The position numbers and the translations under genes are program-made. The notes beneath the pieces are model-generated. The model was not told the origin of the DNA and did no database searches. It saw only the letters and a program-made list of their open reading frames with translations. This document shows positions 12,911 through 22,428 of a DNA stretch of 64,000 bases, in pieces (the first letter of the stretch is position 1; every line of letters begins with the position of its first letter). The DNA comes from Diadema setosum (lineage: Eukaryota > Echinodermata > Echinoidea > Diadematoida > Diadematidae), in assembly GCA_033980235.1 (NCBI GenBank), contig CM067067.1:3835001-3899000 (forward strand), in the 5' to 3' direction.

Positions 12911-13308
12911 TTAAATAGGGATGGTATATTATTGGTTAAAGATTCAGCTTTGAACCTTTTTTTTTTTTTAAAATTCAGTGTATGTTATGTTAAAGAGCAT
13001 AAAATTCTAAGTGGAATTCAAAGTTTATGTGATAAAAATCGACTTTGAAATGGCTGAGATATCCAAAAACAAAGTAAAACAAAGAGATCCTATATACTTA
13101 AAGGTGGATCCCACCTTTTATTAGGATTGCTTTGCTTCTGATATCTTAGTCATTTCAAAAACCAATTTTCATCAAATAAACTTTGAATTTCACTTAGAAT
13201 ATGCTCCTTCATATTTTATAAGAGATGCCTCATTATCTCAAAAAATTTGTATAAAAAAAGTTGGAAACCTGAAGCCCCATCTCAACCGCAACTGTACCAT
13301 CCCTTTAA
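12911..13308. mobile_element. Palindromic MITE (AGGGATGGTA termini)
   Basis: AGGGATGGTA at 12,917-12,926 mirrors TACCATCCCT at 13,295-13,304, and TTAA lies just outside each end (two extra bases on the left). The interior is one imperfect palindrome: AGTGGAATTCAAAGTTTATG against CAAATAAACTTTGAATTTCA, centred near 13,110. It is non-coding. Confidence 0.65.
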
Positions 13309-13925
13309 TTTGAGGGAAAATGTTCATTCTTGATATCTGTCAACCATCATAGTAATTGAAATACGCTGTACTTTTAATAGTATTACCAATATCAGAATAA
13401 TTCCGTGAAGAAAATGTCATTTAATATGCTCCTTGAGGGTCGCTCAGGGTTCAATTCGCAATTCTATCTGAACTATATGATCACTTTGATCACTAAGTAA
13501 ACATACCACTTTAGATATAAAGCTATCCTCTGTTTTCTTTCTTGTTCATGGCAAACATGCCTATCTTATTGATCAGGACGGTATATGAACAGACAGGTCA
13601 TTTGAGTTAAAAAAAAGTAGGCCTATCATAATAATAGTCATTTGGATTTTACATCAGTTGACCTAATGTGAATGAATCATGATAATTGGCAGTGTCACTC
13701 AATCGAGACGTGAATAGTTATACTTATAAAGTTATAGTTATAAATGTTGTTGCAACTTATAAGGATACATACCAATTTAATGAAGCACAAGGGAAACGTA
13801 TGGTAAAGATAGCAGCAGTACAAAGTGTATTTTGTATACAAGTAGGTAAACTATATGCAAAATATATTTCTCTCCTGAATTCCCAGAGAAGAAAAGGCAT
13901 CAACGATGATTGTAACTCTGTATTG

Positions 13926-15779
13926 CTAAGAAAATATGAAGAGCCTGTCACCTGTGAAATGTGTGCATATTACGAAAGCTATCTCACCACTCTTAAGCTC
14001 TTGTAGAAATAAATTGCATGACCTGCTACATTCAAGACCAGTAATAAGAGTCTCAACGTGCTCCAGATCCCTTGTGTATCGATCGATCCTGACAACATCC
14101 TCCTCATCCTCCTCCTTTACCCAGGCTACGATGACGGAATCATCTCGACATACAGCTGGTGTGTATGGAAACATACCCTCCTTCGTCAAGACATTTCTCT
14201 CTTTCCCCAAACTGTCAAGGCAGATGACGGCATGTGTATAATTTGTCAGAATCAGGTTTCCCGTTGTGTGAAAGGAGAATATTTGAAAGGGTGAATATAC
14301 GTCACACCTTATTTGCCTGACTGCCTCACCACCTTGTGGGGTGAATACCTGGATCTTATTGGGATCCAAATAACTCACATAGATATTGTCTCCTCCATCA
14401 ACAGTGAGATCTATAGGCCAGGATTCTGTCTGGAACTCAACATTGAGCTTCTCCCATTGTGGAGTGTACAGTGACATCTTCCTATTTAAAATATCTCCTT
14501 GAAGTACGACACACCGACCATCAGACAGGAATCCGATTCTTGAAATCACAACATCCTTCAGCACGGTCTCCTGAAACTCGCCACTAGGGGAACAGACATA
14601 GATGCCGCCTTCAAGCGATCCCAACGCCATTCTGCCGTCTGGCACTGCAGAGATACAGCTCCAGTCTGGGCTGGGGAGCTCCACGTCTGCCTTGAGATCC
14701 CACGGATATCCTTCCAGCTCTCCGAGACAAAGTTCATTGACCTTAACGTGTTTACGAAATGAAATCTTCTGAGCTCTTTCTGTCACACCAGTTGGTGATT
14801 GGTCATCAGGAATATCTCGTTCCAGAATGCTGTTCAAATTCTTGCACAGCATGTCGTGTGCTGACAAGGCGTCTTTCTCTAGCGATACCTTCACACCGTT
14901 TGTTATCAGTTCTTCCATATTGCTTATGTGACAGATTGTTTGGCTTCTCTCTCCTTCCATGACATGTAACTCATTCTCGAACTTTTGAGACAATCGTTGG
15001 ACTTGACGTTTCATTGCGTTTTTTCTCTCTGACAATAGCTGCTTGTATTCCTCGTACGCCTTGTCGATGTCATCGTTGAGCTTTCGCATCAAAGCTTTTG
15101 TTTCCTTGCGCTGTGACTCTATCAATTTGATGTTATTCGTAACTATTGTTTTCTTTGATTTTGCTTTTTCCATCAAGTCCTTGATATTGCCCCTTAATTT
15201 CTCCTCATGAACTGATGCTTCTACCATTCCATGCCCCTCCTGTGAATGCTCCAAGACCCCGCATCGAAAGCAGACATACTCCCGACATCCTGGACAGAAA
15301 TACTCTTTATATTCATTGGGGTGTTTCTTACACATTTGTCGCCTCTTGAGCGGAACTTTTCCTGACATCAGCTCCTCCATTGTCACCACTGTGTGGTTAG
15401 AGAACCGTTTCCAGCTAGAATGGCCTTTCTCACAGGACTTACACATATTATCCCCACAGTCCTGACAGTAGGACACAGCTGGCGGTTTATCGTCCGTCTC
15501 ACAAACTGAACATGTTGGACTCTTGGTTTTCACTTCGTCCACTAGAGAACTCAACGGTACATTTGTTTGTAGCTTACCGACATCTCCATTGGATACAGAC
15601 GTTTCTTTCCTGCATACAGGGCATATTATTTTTTCTTGGTTTAACTGAGTTTGAAAGATACGTTCAAGGCAGTCTTTACAGAAGGTGTGAGAACATATCA
15701 GTAATTTGGGTTCATCGAGAAGTGTCAGACAGATAGGACACTCCAGATTCTGGCTGCTGATTTGATGAAACGTTGCCAT
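13926..15779 (-). CDS. TRIM-like RING E3 ubiquitin ligase with C-terminal beta-propeller, copy 1 (617 aa)
   Basis: Predicted cytosolic E3 ubiquitin ligase of the tripartite-motif family. From the chosen Met: RING finger with C14, C17, C29, H31, C34, C37, C53 and C56; B-box 1 around 90-129 (C90, C93, C105, C108, C113, C116, H129); B-box 2 around 150-183 (C150, H153, C162, C165, C170, C173, H178, H183); a charged coiled-coil about 190-320; then repeated strands with SDGR, VDGGDNIYV and HTTGNLIL turns from about 370 to the end, an NHL/WD-like propeller. Start choice: ATG at 15,779 has the context ACCATGG and lies nine bases after a strong splice acceptor, so an in-frame Met 16 codons upstream is intronic. 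The coding part is one uninterrupted exon. This is the only copy with both B-box 2 histidines. Substrate unknown. Confidence 0.93.
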   Translation of the reverse strand: MATFHQISSQNLECPICLTLLDEPKLLICSHTFCKDCLERIFQTQLNQEKIICPVCRKETSVSNGDVGKLQTNVPLSSLVDEVKTKSPTCSVCETDDKPPAVSYCQDCGDNMCKSCEKGHSSWKRFSNHTVVTMEELMSGKVPLKRRQMCKKHPNEYKEYFCPGCREYVCFRCGVLEHSQEGHGMVEASVHEEKLRGNIKDLMEKAKSKKTIVTNNIKLIESQRKETKALMRKLNDDIDKAYEEYKQLLSERKNAMKRQVQRLSQKFENELHVMEGERSQTICHISNMEELITNGVKVSLEKDALSAHDMLCKNLNSILERDIPDDQSPTGVTERAQKISFRKHVKVNELCLGELEGYPWDLKADVELPSPDWSCISAVPDGRMALGSLEGGIYVCSPSGEFQETVLKDVVISRIGFLSDGRCVVLQGDILNRKMSLYTPQWEKLNVEFQTESWPIDLTVDGGDNIYVSYLDPNKIQVFTPQGGEAVRQIRCDVYSPFQIFSFHTTGNLILTNYTHAVICLDSLGKERNVLTKEGMFPYTPAVCRDDSVIVAWVKEEDEEDVVRIDRYTRDLEHVETLITGLECSRSCNLFLQELKSGEIAFVICTHFTGDRLFIFS

Positions 15780-15788
15780 GGTGTTTGT

Positions 15789-15810
15789 CTGAATACAAGA
15801 AACAGAAACA
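15789..15810 (-). other. 3' splice acceptor of a 5'-UTR intron, TRIM copy 1
   Basis: Read on the minus strand, a pyrimidine-rich run (TTTCTGTTTCTTG) ends in TATTCAG at 15,789. The remaining leader is the nine bases ACAAACACC before ATG. The same acceptor occurs in copies 2 and 3, so at least one untranslated upstream exon is predicted. Confidence 0.8.
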
Positions 15811-15993
15811 CAAAGCAGTGAAGACATTAGAATGATATCAGCAGAATAAGGGAATATGTTTAAAAAAGAAGAAATGAGATTGAAGGCTATACGTGTTCAG
15901 TTATCTTCTGAATTTAATACTAAGTAACAAGGCTCATTGAATATACGTGTCTGAATACCGTGAATCGTAGTAATGTTTACTCAAGTATGCTTT

Positions 15994-16002
15994 ACTTCCG
16001 GG
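15994..16002 (-). promoter_or_regulatory. ETS-like motif upstream of TRIM copy 1
   Basis: ACTTCCGGG on the plus strand (CCCGGAAGT on the gene strand) lies about 215 bp upstream of the ATG. It falls in a block (CAAGTATGC...ACTTCCGGG...GGCTCCTC) repeated upstream of the dead TRIM exons in the units. Copy 3 has a weakened form (50,518-50,526). In copy 2 the block is deleted. Confidence 0.4.
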
Positions 16003-16424
16003 TTCAGTTTTCATAACTTTCATCTGGCTCCTCTGATGTGCATTATTGTTGAGAAGAATACAACCTGGTTAGTTCCTAGGATGGAGCGAACAAAAATATT
16101 TTGTAGATTGAATGTGGTCTCCCCTTGAAGACTTTAAACAAGAACGGAGAAAGAAATTGGATTCATTGCGATCGAAGCACACACACACAAAAAAAAAATG
16201 AATAAATAAATAAAAAATGGTGTAATCATGTAGTGGATGTAGGCCTATACCCTTTGCACATTAACGTTTCGCAGTGACCTAATTATATAATTACAGTAAA
16301 GGGTGTTCCTGGAGCACATACTGACGCGAAATTTAAGGCTCTGAGTTTATTATGATAAAACCGCCCCTATGGGTAAAGACGTGCTTGGAAGTCGAAGACA
16401 AGGATTTCCTTTTAGTTTAGTTTT

Positions 16425-17803
16425 CAGTGGCGGATCTACGGGGCTACGGGGGGGGGGGGGGGTGTCCAGGGGTTTACCCCCCCCCCCCCCCCCCCCCCCC
16501 CGGGCTGCCACGTTAAAACAAAAGAAAGAACACACAAACAAACAAGTGATTAATCAATTATTTTCAAACCAAAATGAACAATAAAGGCACTTTTCTTGTC
16601 TAAGGGCCCGGTCACACTGCCCAGAAGTCGCATTAACGCATGAACAACGTAAGAACTTTGAGCCTAACGCGATACACGCGCAATTTTGCACATTTCATGA
16701 GTTTGTCTGACGTGGAATCTTCGTAGCTGTCTGCCGATGTGCGTCGGATCGGCGCTTTACGCGATTCCAGGTTTTGAGCAGCTCAAAACTCGGCTTCGCG
16801 TAAAAGTTTACGCAGTATAGCGCTGTTTTACGTAATTTTTTCGCAGTTTGCGTAGTTCTTACGCGAACAATGCGCGAAATATGCGTGGAATATCAGTGAT
16901 CGTTGGCGAGAATGTTGCCGCTATCGCGTCATGCTCGAATCATGCGCGATTCATACGCAGTTCATTCGTGATAGCGCAGGTTATGCGTGGTTTTCCGTGG
17001 ACCTCAGTCGTCGCGCACAACCACGAATGGGGCCTTTGCGTGCCCATGCGCTGAAAGTGCGTGGTTTGTTAGTGATTTTTTTGCGTGATCTTTCCGTAGT
17101 TCTTGCGCCATCCATGTGATTTACTTATGAGTAAATAATAGTGTATAGATGGTAGCCTCGCGTCCTGGAGTGTGCCCCGTGGAATATACCTTTAATAAAC
17201 CCTAGATTTGTCCTTTTCTTCTTTACTTTCTAGTAACATAGGGAAAGTTTTTATCGCTCAAACAATGCGATTACGTTTAGCTCTTAATGAATACATTTCA
17301 GACGAAATCAATGGCAAAGTGAGAGTGGCTCGCTCGCTGTGTCCGTACATATAGTATAATGAATAGTTTGCATAAGTTATGATCATAGTCCTTCGCAGTG
17401 ATTTTTTTTTACTATGTTTAATTCCTTAGAAATTTGATTTAAATGCTCTATAAACGCGACTTTTATACTCTGTTTTTACAAAAAGTCCCTACCGTGGGAA
17501 GGGGTATTCCCCTCCCAAACCATCGGTCACTTAGCTCCCTCGCCGAGGATCTCACACAGTCACCTAAAATAATGTACCCCGGCATGTTTTAATCATAGTC
17601 CTTCGCAATGATTCTTCCACTGTTTGATTCCCTAGAAATTTGCTTTTAAATGCTCTATAAACGCGACGTTTGTACTACGTTTTTACAAAAAGCCCCTAAC
17701 GTGGGAGGGGGTACCCCCCCCCCCCACTTGGTCGCTTCGTTCCCTCGCCGAGCATCTCACACCGTCACATGAATGTGCCCCCGTCAATGTTTGCCCCCCC
17801 CCC

Positions 17804-17834
<31 letters not shown>

Positions 17835-18076
17835 TCCGGAGCGCTTGCGCGAGGGTGGGGCTGCAGCCCTCCCCCCTCCCACTATTTGGGCAAAAAAAAA
17901 AAAAAAAAAAAAAGGAGAAAAAATAGAGCATGCAAGTATGCTTAAAATCGCAAGCTGGCAACCCTAAAATGAAAAATCTCCCTCGGGCTCGGTCTCGGTC
18001 GCTATGCTCCTTCGCAATACCCAGCTCAGCCCCCGAAAACCCATTTGGAAAAAAAAAAAAGCTAGATCCGCCCCTG
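16425..18076. mobile_element. 1.65-kb TIR element inserted between TRIM copy 1 and its dead upstream exon
   Basis: Termini CAGTGGCGGATCTA and TAGATCCGCCCCTG are inverted copies (one mismatch). GTTTT flanks both ends (16,420-16,424; 18,077-18,081), and units 2 and 3 show the empty site TTAGTTTTC(A/T)TCTC near 37,610 and 50,930. The apparent target duplication is therefore 5 bp. The interior has G- and C-runs, a nested block (about 16,604-17,182) starting GGGCCCGGTCACACTG, and a 215-bp direct repeat. No transposase frame. Superfamily not assigned. Confidence 0.85.
17382..17790. repeat. Two-copy 215-bp direct repeat inside the TIR element
   Basis: The two copies start near 17,382 and 17,598 and share CATAGTCCTTCGCA, TGCTCTATAAACGCGAC, TTTTTACAAAAAG and TCCCTCGCCGAG. 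Each carries a GTGGGAGGGG...CCCC palindromic G/C block like that of the 20-22 kb element. Confidence 0.75.
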
Positions 18077-18189
18077 GTTTTCTTCTCTTTTGACAGGGTA
18101 TCAACACAGACGGTGCATCGACAGAAATATAGACGGAATGGACCGACTAAAATGTAGATGACCTGCTTTGTTATTATTTTTTTGTGGAG

Positions 18190-18285
18190 TTTTAAATTGA
18201 TTGAAAAGTGTCAGGCAGAAACGACACTTCAAATTCTGGTTGCTGGTTTGATGAAACAAGAAGCAGAAACGCAAAGCGGTAAAAC
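18190..18285 (-). pseudogene. Dead TRIM first-coding-exon fragment, unit 1
   Basis: On the minus strand this reads FHQTSNQNLKCRFCLTLFNQ, matching the RING start FHQISSQNLECPICLTLLDE of the live genes. The upstream pyrimidine run TTTCTGCTTCTTG is also kept. A clean 25-base deletion has removed the end of the acceptor (TATTCAG), the nine-base leader and the start codon. Similarity stops after about 20 codons. It cannot encode a ligase. Confidence 0.75.
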
Positions 18286-18684
18286 ACACAAAAAAGTAGT
18301 GTCTGCAGGATTAGGGCCTGTGACCTAGATCTACATGGTTGTCTTCGAAAAGAATAATGAAAAGCAATGCATGTTTAACAGTCGGTTTTATGTATTCACC
18401 AACATGTAGTAACAAGGCCTTATCCACGATTAACAAATGGTGCGTGCATTTCCGTGATTCGTATGCTTACCAAGTATGCTGTACCTCCGAGTCTATAGTT
18501 CTATAGGTCTATGACTTATATCTGGCTCCTCAAATGTGCGTTAAATTGAAGACATCACAACCAGTTTTCCGTAAACTTGCAAGGATAGTGACGAGAACGC
18601 AAAATAGATTGAAAGATGCTTTACTTTTGAGATCCTCGACGAGTATCAAGAAAGAAAGTGGATTCATTATTACGAAGCACCAAC

Positions 18685-18694
18685 AAAATGGCGG
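18685..18694. promoter_or_regulatory. YY1-like motif AAAATGGCGG, unit 1
   Basis: It is embedded in a block (GGATTCATT...ACGAAGCACCAACAAAATGGCGGGGTGG) also present at 38,200-38,209 and 51,497-51,506, always 400-500 bp 5' of the dead TRIM exon. AAAATGGCGG is the classical YY1 core. The neighbouring ETS-like site is mutated here (GTACCTCCGAG near 18,490). Confidence 0.4.
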
Positions 18695-18835
18695 GGTGGT
18701 GTAAACAGGTACTACTGTATTGCATAAAGGCATTTGCACTTTGAACTTTTTACCGTGACCTGTTTTTATATTCATAGTTGCGGGTTTTCCCCCCACTTGC
18801 TGATGCGATATTACGCTGTCCAGAACGTAAACGGT

Positions 18836-20044
18836 GCCACACAACCTATACTGACAAACATGCATTAGGAAGTGAGTGTATATTCATGTGTACATATTTA
18901 TTTTTTTTTTCTGTCATGGGTGATCACGACATGCCTTCATGTACATTTTGAGCACACATGTAATCCGACACCACAAAATCTGATTGGCATACAAAGAAAA
19001 TAAAAATAAGATATTGTTTCAAAGCTGGAGTCAAATTGTATGACCCAACTTAGTCCAAATCTGCTGTGATGACATATCATGTTGTTATGCACAATTTGAC
19101 ACAGCATTTTTGTAAAATGATGTAAAAGTTATTTTTAATGATTATTTTTGTTGTGCAATCATGCACCAGACGAGCTATTTATGTATTTATGTCATTGATT
19201 AATGGTCTTCTGTCTAATGTCATCCTATTTAGCACCCTGTTATCATAAATTGTATTAAATATCAAGTCAATCCAACAAAGCGTTTTAGGTCTATCAATTA
19301 AATCAAAAACATAATTATCTGAAAAACAAGATTTTGAAAAACAAAGGAAATAAAAAGAAATCACAACCCGTGCCCACTGCAAAAACGGCACGTGTGGAAA
19401 GCATGTGTTTGGTGAACCATGGACCTACTAACGAATGGACTTTCAACGAAACCTACCACTTTGAAGTACGAGATCTACCGCCACCTAACTATGCGCATCT
19501 CAATGAGTACATATACAGGTGTCTCAAAAATGATGATTGCATAATCATGCATCGTCACTGACAAAAGAATTATTTCCCTAATTCTGGTCTTATTTGGCTG
19601 ATGTACCTTTTCAGACTTGAAACGTCTTCGAATAAACGCCGATGGTCAGAAGCAGCAAACCTCAGAACATGACTGATCTCGTTTTATTGGATTGGAAATT
19701 ACCGATTCGCTCGCTAGCGCTCACACATAACACTGACTTTGCCTAATATTCAAATTCAAATTCAAACTTTATTTTCACTTTTTTTTTTCCAACAGAATGA
19801 ACAAAAAACAATATGATACATTTGACATGCGAGTCGTTGATAATATACATTGTCAGACAGGGATAACATGTTCATGTTTACATTCTTAGTTCAAAAAGAA
19901 ACATACACTCTATTCATACACTCTGTGAAAAAAAAGTGGAGGTACCCACTCAAAAGACTATGCTTGTAACATGTGGGTACCTCTGATGGAAAGGGGGGAA
20001 AGAGGGGAAGTAAAGGGGGGGGGTGAAAAACTTACAACTACTGT
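18836..20044. other. Interval with no recognised gene; one coding-looking short frame
   Basis: It lies in the apparently inverted segment between units 1 and 2. The frame 19,334-19,561 (plus) is treated separately. A retroposon-like 3' tail in minus orientation, (TTCAAA)n followed by CTTTATTTTCAC, lies near 19,745-19,780. Confidence 0.4.
19334..19561 (+). CDS. Unidentified short coding-looking frame (possible exon or gene fragment)
   Basis: The family is not recognised. The 75-residue frame has no low-complexity composition after its basic first 15 residues and contains NEWTFNETYHFEVRDLPPP and YRCLKNDDCIIMHRH, which read like protein rather than repeat noise. The FNETYHFEV stretch faintly recalls the strand of a C2 domain, but this is too short to claim. 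No splice sites were confirmed and no second copy exists in the window. It could be a gene fragment carried by a transposon. Confidence 0.25.
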   Translation: MKNKGNKKKSQPVPTAKTARVESMCLVNHGPTNEWTFNETYHFEVRDLPPPNYAHLNEYIYRCLKNDDCIIMHRH

Positions 20045-20079
20045 CAACGGCGTAGCCAGGATTTGATCTTAGGGGGGGC

Positions 20080-21455
20080 GGTTAGTCTGCGAGGGAGCGA
20101 AGCGACCGAGCCCGAGCGAGCGGAGCGAGCGAGGGGGGGGGGGGGGGGAGGGTGTGGGAGGGGGGGCGCCCCCTCCCACGGTAAGAACTTTTTGCATTTT
20201 GATGTTGTAAATGGTGCAATGTGATGCATGTTTTTGCGCGTTTTATCGACGTGAAACAGTCCACTTGTTTAAGGTAGCAGTATATTTTAGTGTAGATTCT
20301 TATTGAACAATTTGCCTATAAAATGGTATAATTTATATACACTTCTTGTGTTCATTCTTTTCACTGAATATCATGAACGCGACTGAACCCGAGCGAGCGG
20401 AGAGAGCGAGGGTGGAGGGGAGGGTGTGGGAGGGGGGTGCCCCCCTCCCACGGTAAGAACTTTTTGCATTTTGATGTTGCAAATGGTGAAATTTGATGCA
20501 TGTTTTTGCGCGTTTTATCGACGAGAAACAGTCCCACTCGTTTAAAGTAGCAGTATATTTTGATGTAGATTATTATTGAACAATTTGCCTATGAAATGGT
20601 ATAATTTGAATACACTTCTTGTGTTAATTCTTTTCACTGAATATCATGAACGCAACTGAACCCGAGCGAGCGGAGCGAGCGAAGGGGGAGGGGAGGGTGT
20701 GGGAGGGGGGTGTCCCCCCTCCCACGGTAAGAACTTTTTGCATTTTGATGTTGTAAATGGTGCACTTTGATGCATGTTTTTGCGCGTTTTATCGACGAGA
20801 AACAGTCCCACTTGTTTAAGGTAGCAGTATATTTTGATGTAGATTATTACTGAACAATTTGCCTATAAAATGGTACAATTTAAATACACTTCCTGTGTTA
20901 ATTCTTTTCACTGAATATCATGAACGCGACTGAACCCGAGCGAGTGGAGCGAACGAGGGTGGAGGGGAGGGTGTGGGAGGGGGGTGTCCCCCCTCCCACG
21001 GTAAGAACTTTTTGCATTTTGATGTTGTAAATGGTGTAATTTGATGCATGTTTTTGCGCGTTTTATCGACGAGAAACAGTCCCACTTGTTTAAGGTAGCA
21101 GTATATTTTGATGTAGATTATTATTGAACAATTTGCCTATATTAATGGTACTTGTGTTAATTCTTTTCACTGAATATCACGAACGCGACTGAACCCGAGC
21201 GAGCGGAGCGAGCTAAGGGGGAGGGGAGGGTGTGGGAGGGGGGTGTCCCCCCTCCCACGGTAAGAACTTTTTGCATTTTGATGTTGCAAATGGTGCAATT
21301 TGATGCATGTTTTTGCGTGTTTTAACGAGTTGAAACAGTCCAACTTGTTTAAGGTTGCAGTATATTTTAGTGTAGATTATTATTGAACAATTTGCTTATA
21401 AAATGGTATATCATTTAAACAATCTTCTTGTATTAATTCTTACACTGAATATCAT
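20080..21455. repeat. 275-bp minisatellite, about five copies
   Basis: Successive copies start near 20,102, 20,376, 20,651, 20,928 and 21,187 with CCCGAGCGAGCGGAGCGAGC. Each continues with a G-rich/C-rich near-palindrome (GTGGGAGGGGGGTG then CCCCCCTCCCAC), GGTAAGAACTTTTTGCATTT, GTTTTTGCGCGTTTTATCGA and AATTCTTTTCACTGAATATC. The spacing is about 259-277 bp. Confidence 0.92.
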
Positions 21456-21499
21456 GAACGCTGTCTGCAGTTCAGCAATTAAACAGAAAAAGCATGCAC

Positions 21500-21946
21500 A
21501 CGAGGGTGTAGATAGGGGCATATCCCCTCCCACACGAAGGTGATTTTGCGTTTTCAGACCTGAAATTCAGCGATCTGGTGCAAATTTTTGGTGCAATACT
21601 TTTTTCATCGAAGTGTTAAAATCACGGAATTTAGCTCTTATTCCGAATGTGCACCATCTGTGTGTATGTATAAAGTCTAGTGAGGTAGAGCTGAGGGGAA
21701 GGGGGATTCCCCCTCCCGCTCGCGGAGCTTTTGCGTTTTTAGAATTGAAATAAAGCGATCTGGGTATAGCCACAGTCTACTTCTATGCATGGCGGAAGGG
21801 GGGGGGGGGGGAGGGGCGGGCGAGCAGGGAGAAGGCGTGGGCGAGTGTTATCTCCACCCTTCCCTTCCGATGGAGCTTTTGCCTTTTTAAGGTTGAAATT
21901 GAGATATCTCGTATACGCATATTTGATGGAATCAACATTTGGGAAA

Positions 21947-21989
<43 letters not shown>

Positions 21990-22260
21990 GATGGGGGGGG
22001 GGACTGAGGGAGGAAAGGGTCGATTAAAAGGGGAAATTCCCCTGATAAGTCTTGTGCACTCAGAATTATTCTAATTTTTTTTTTGTAAATCTAAAAAGTG
22101 TACTAAGCTAGGGAAAGAGGCACAGAGGGGGAGGGTTTGGGAGGGAGATACCCCCTCCCAAGCACGAGAGATTTGCATATTTTGAATTGAAATTCAACGA
22201 TCTGGTGCACACTTTGAGTGAAATATTCAAAAAAATATCTTATTTGATGAAAGGTTGCAA
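21500..22260. repeat. Second, more decayed repeat family inside the hAT-like element
   Basis: Four or five blocks share CCCCTCCC, then GAGCTTTTGCGTTTTTAGA, then TTGAAAT and CGATCTGG (near 21,525, 21,710, 21,860 and 22,150). A (CA)n run lies at 21,950-21,986 and G- and C-homopolymers at 22,340-22,406. Confidence 0.65.
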
Positions 22261-22428
22261 AGGAGACCCGCTTCATGTGCATGCATACAGTATACACGCC
22301 ATTTTTTTTTTTCCGCCTCCCAAATCCCCGGTCCAAATCTTAGGGGGGGGGGGGGGGGGGGCGACGCGCCCCCATCGCCCCCCACCCCCCCCCCCCCCCC
22401 CCCCCCTGGCTACGCCAGTGACTACTGT

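Larger units (their letters stand above)
5935..18835. repeat. Segmental duplication unit 1 (contains TRIM copy 1)
   Basis: It aligns in order with unit 2 and unit 3: 5,946 with 27,411 and 41,078; 7,000-8,440 with 29,280-30,650 (in part also 42,950); 8,440-10,780 with 44,720-46,690 (missing from unit 2); 10,780-11,800 with 33,530 and 46,690; 13,490-16,330 with 34,870 and 48,030; 18,080-18,835 with 37,620 and 50,940. Unit 1 lacks about 850 bp present in the others (27,750-28,600) and carries several private insertions. It is the most divergent of the three. Confidence 0.85.
20045..22420. mobile_element. hAT-like non-autonomous element with 8-bp target duplication
   Basis: The termini CAACGGCGTAGCCAGG (20,045-20,060) and CCTGGCTACGCCAGTG (22,405-22,420) are inverted copies. 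ACTACTGT is duplicated exactly outside them (20,037-20,044 and 22,421-22,428). An 8-bp duplication with C-A/T-G ends fits hAT-type elements. Just inside both ends is ATCTTAGGGGGGG. No transposase is encoded; the interior is tandem repeats. Confidence 0.88.

Noticed and set aside
13936..15736. Several plus-strand frames opposite TRIM copy 1 (and the same in copies 2 and 3)
   Set aside because: They are antisense shadows of the conserved minus-strand coding sequence.
16350..16584. Pro/Gly-rich frames at the C- and G-runs
   Set aside because: Homopolymer artefacts at the end of a TIR element.
18685..18710. Plus-strand mini first exon starting ATGGCGG with a following CAG/GTACT donor
   Set aside because: Unit 3 has an early stop (TGTTAACAG) and there is no downstream exon to join; read instead as a YY1-like site.
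20080..21455. Regular repeats as a possible CRISPR array
   Set aside because: Units are about 275 bp with continuous homology and no unique spacers, inside a eukaryotic transposon.
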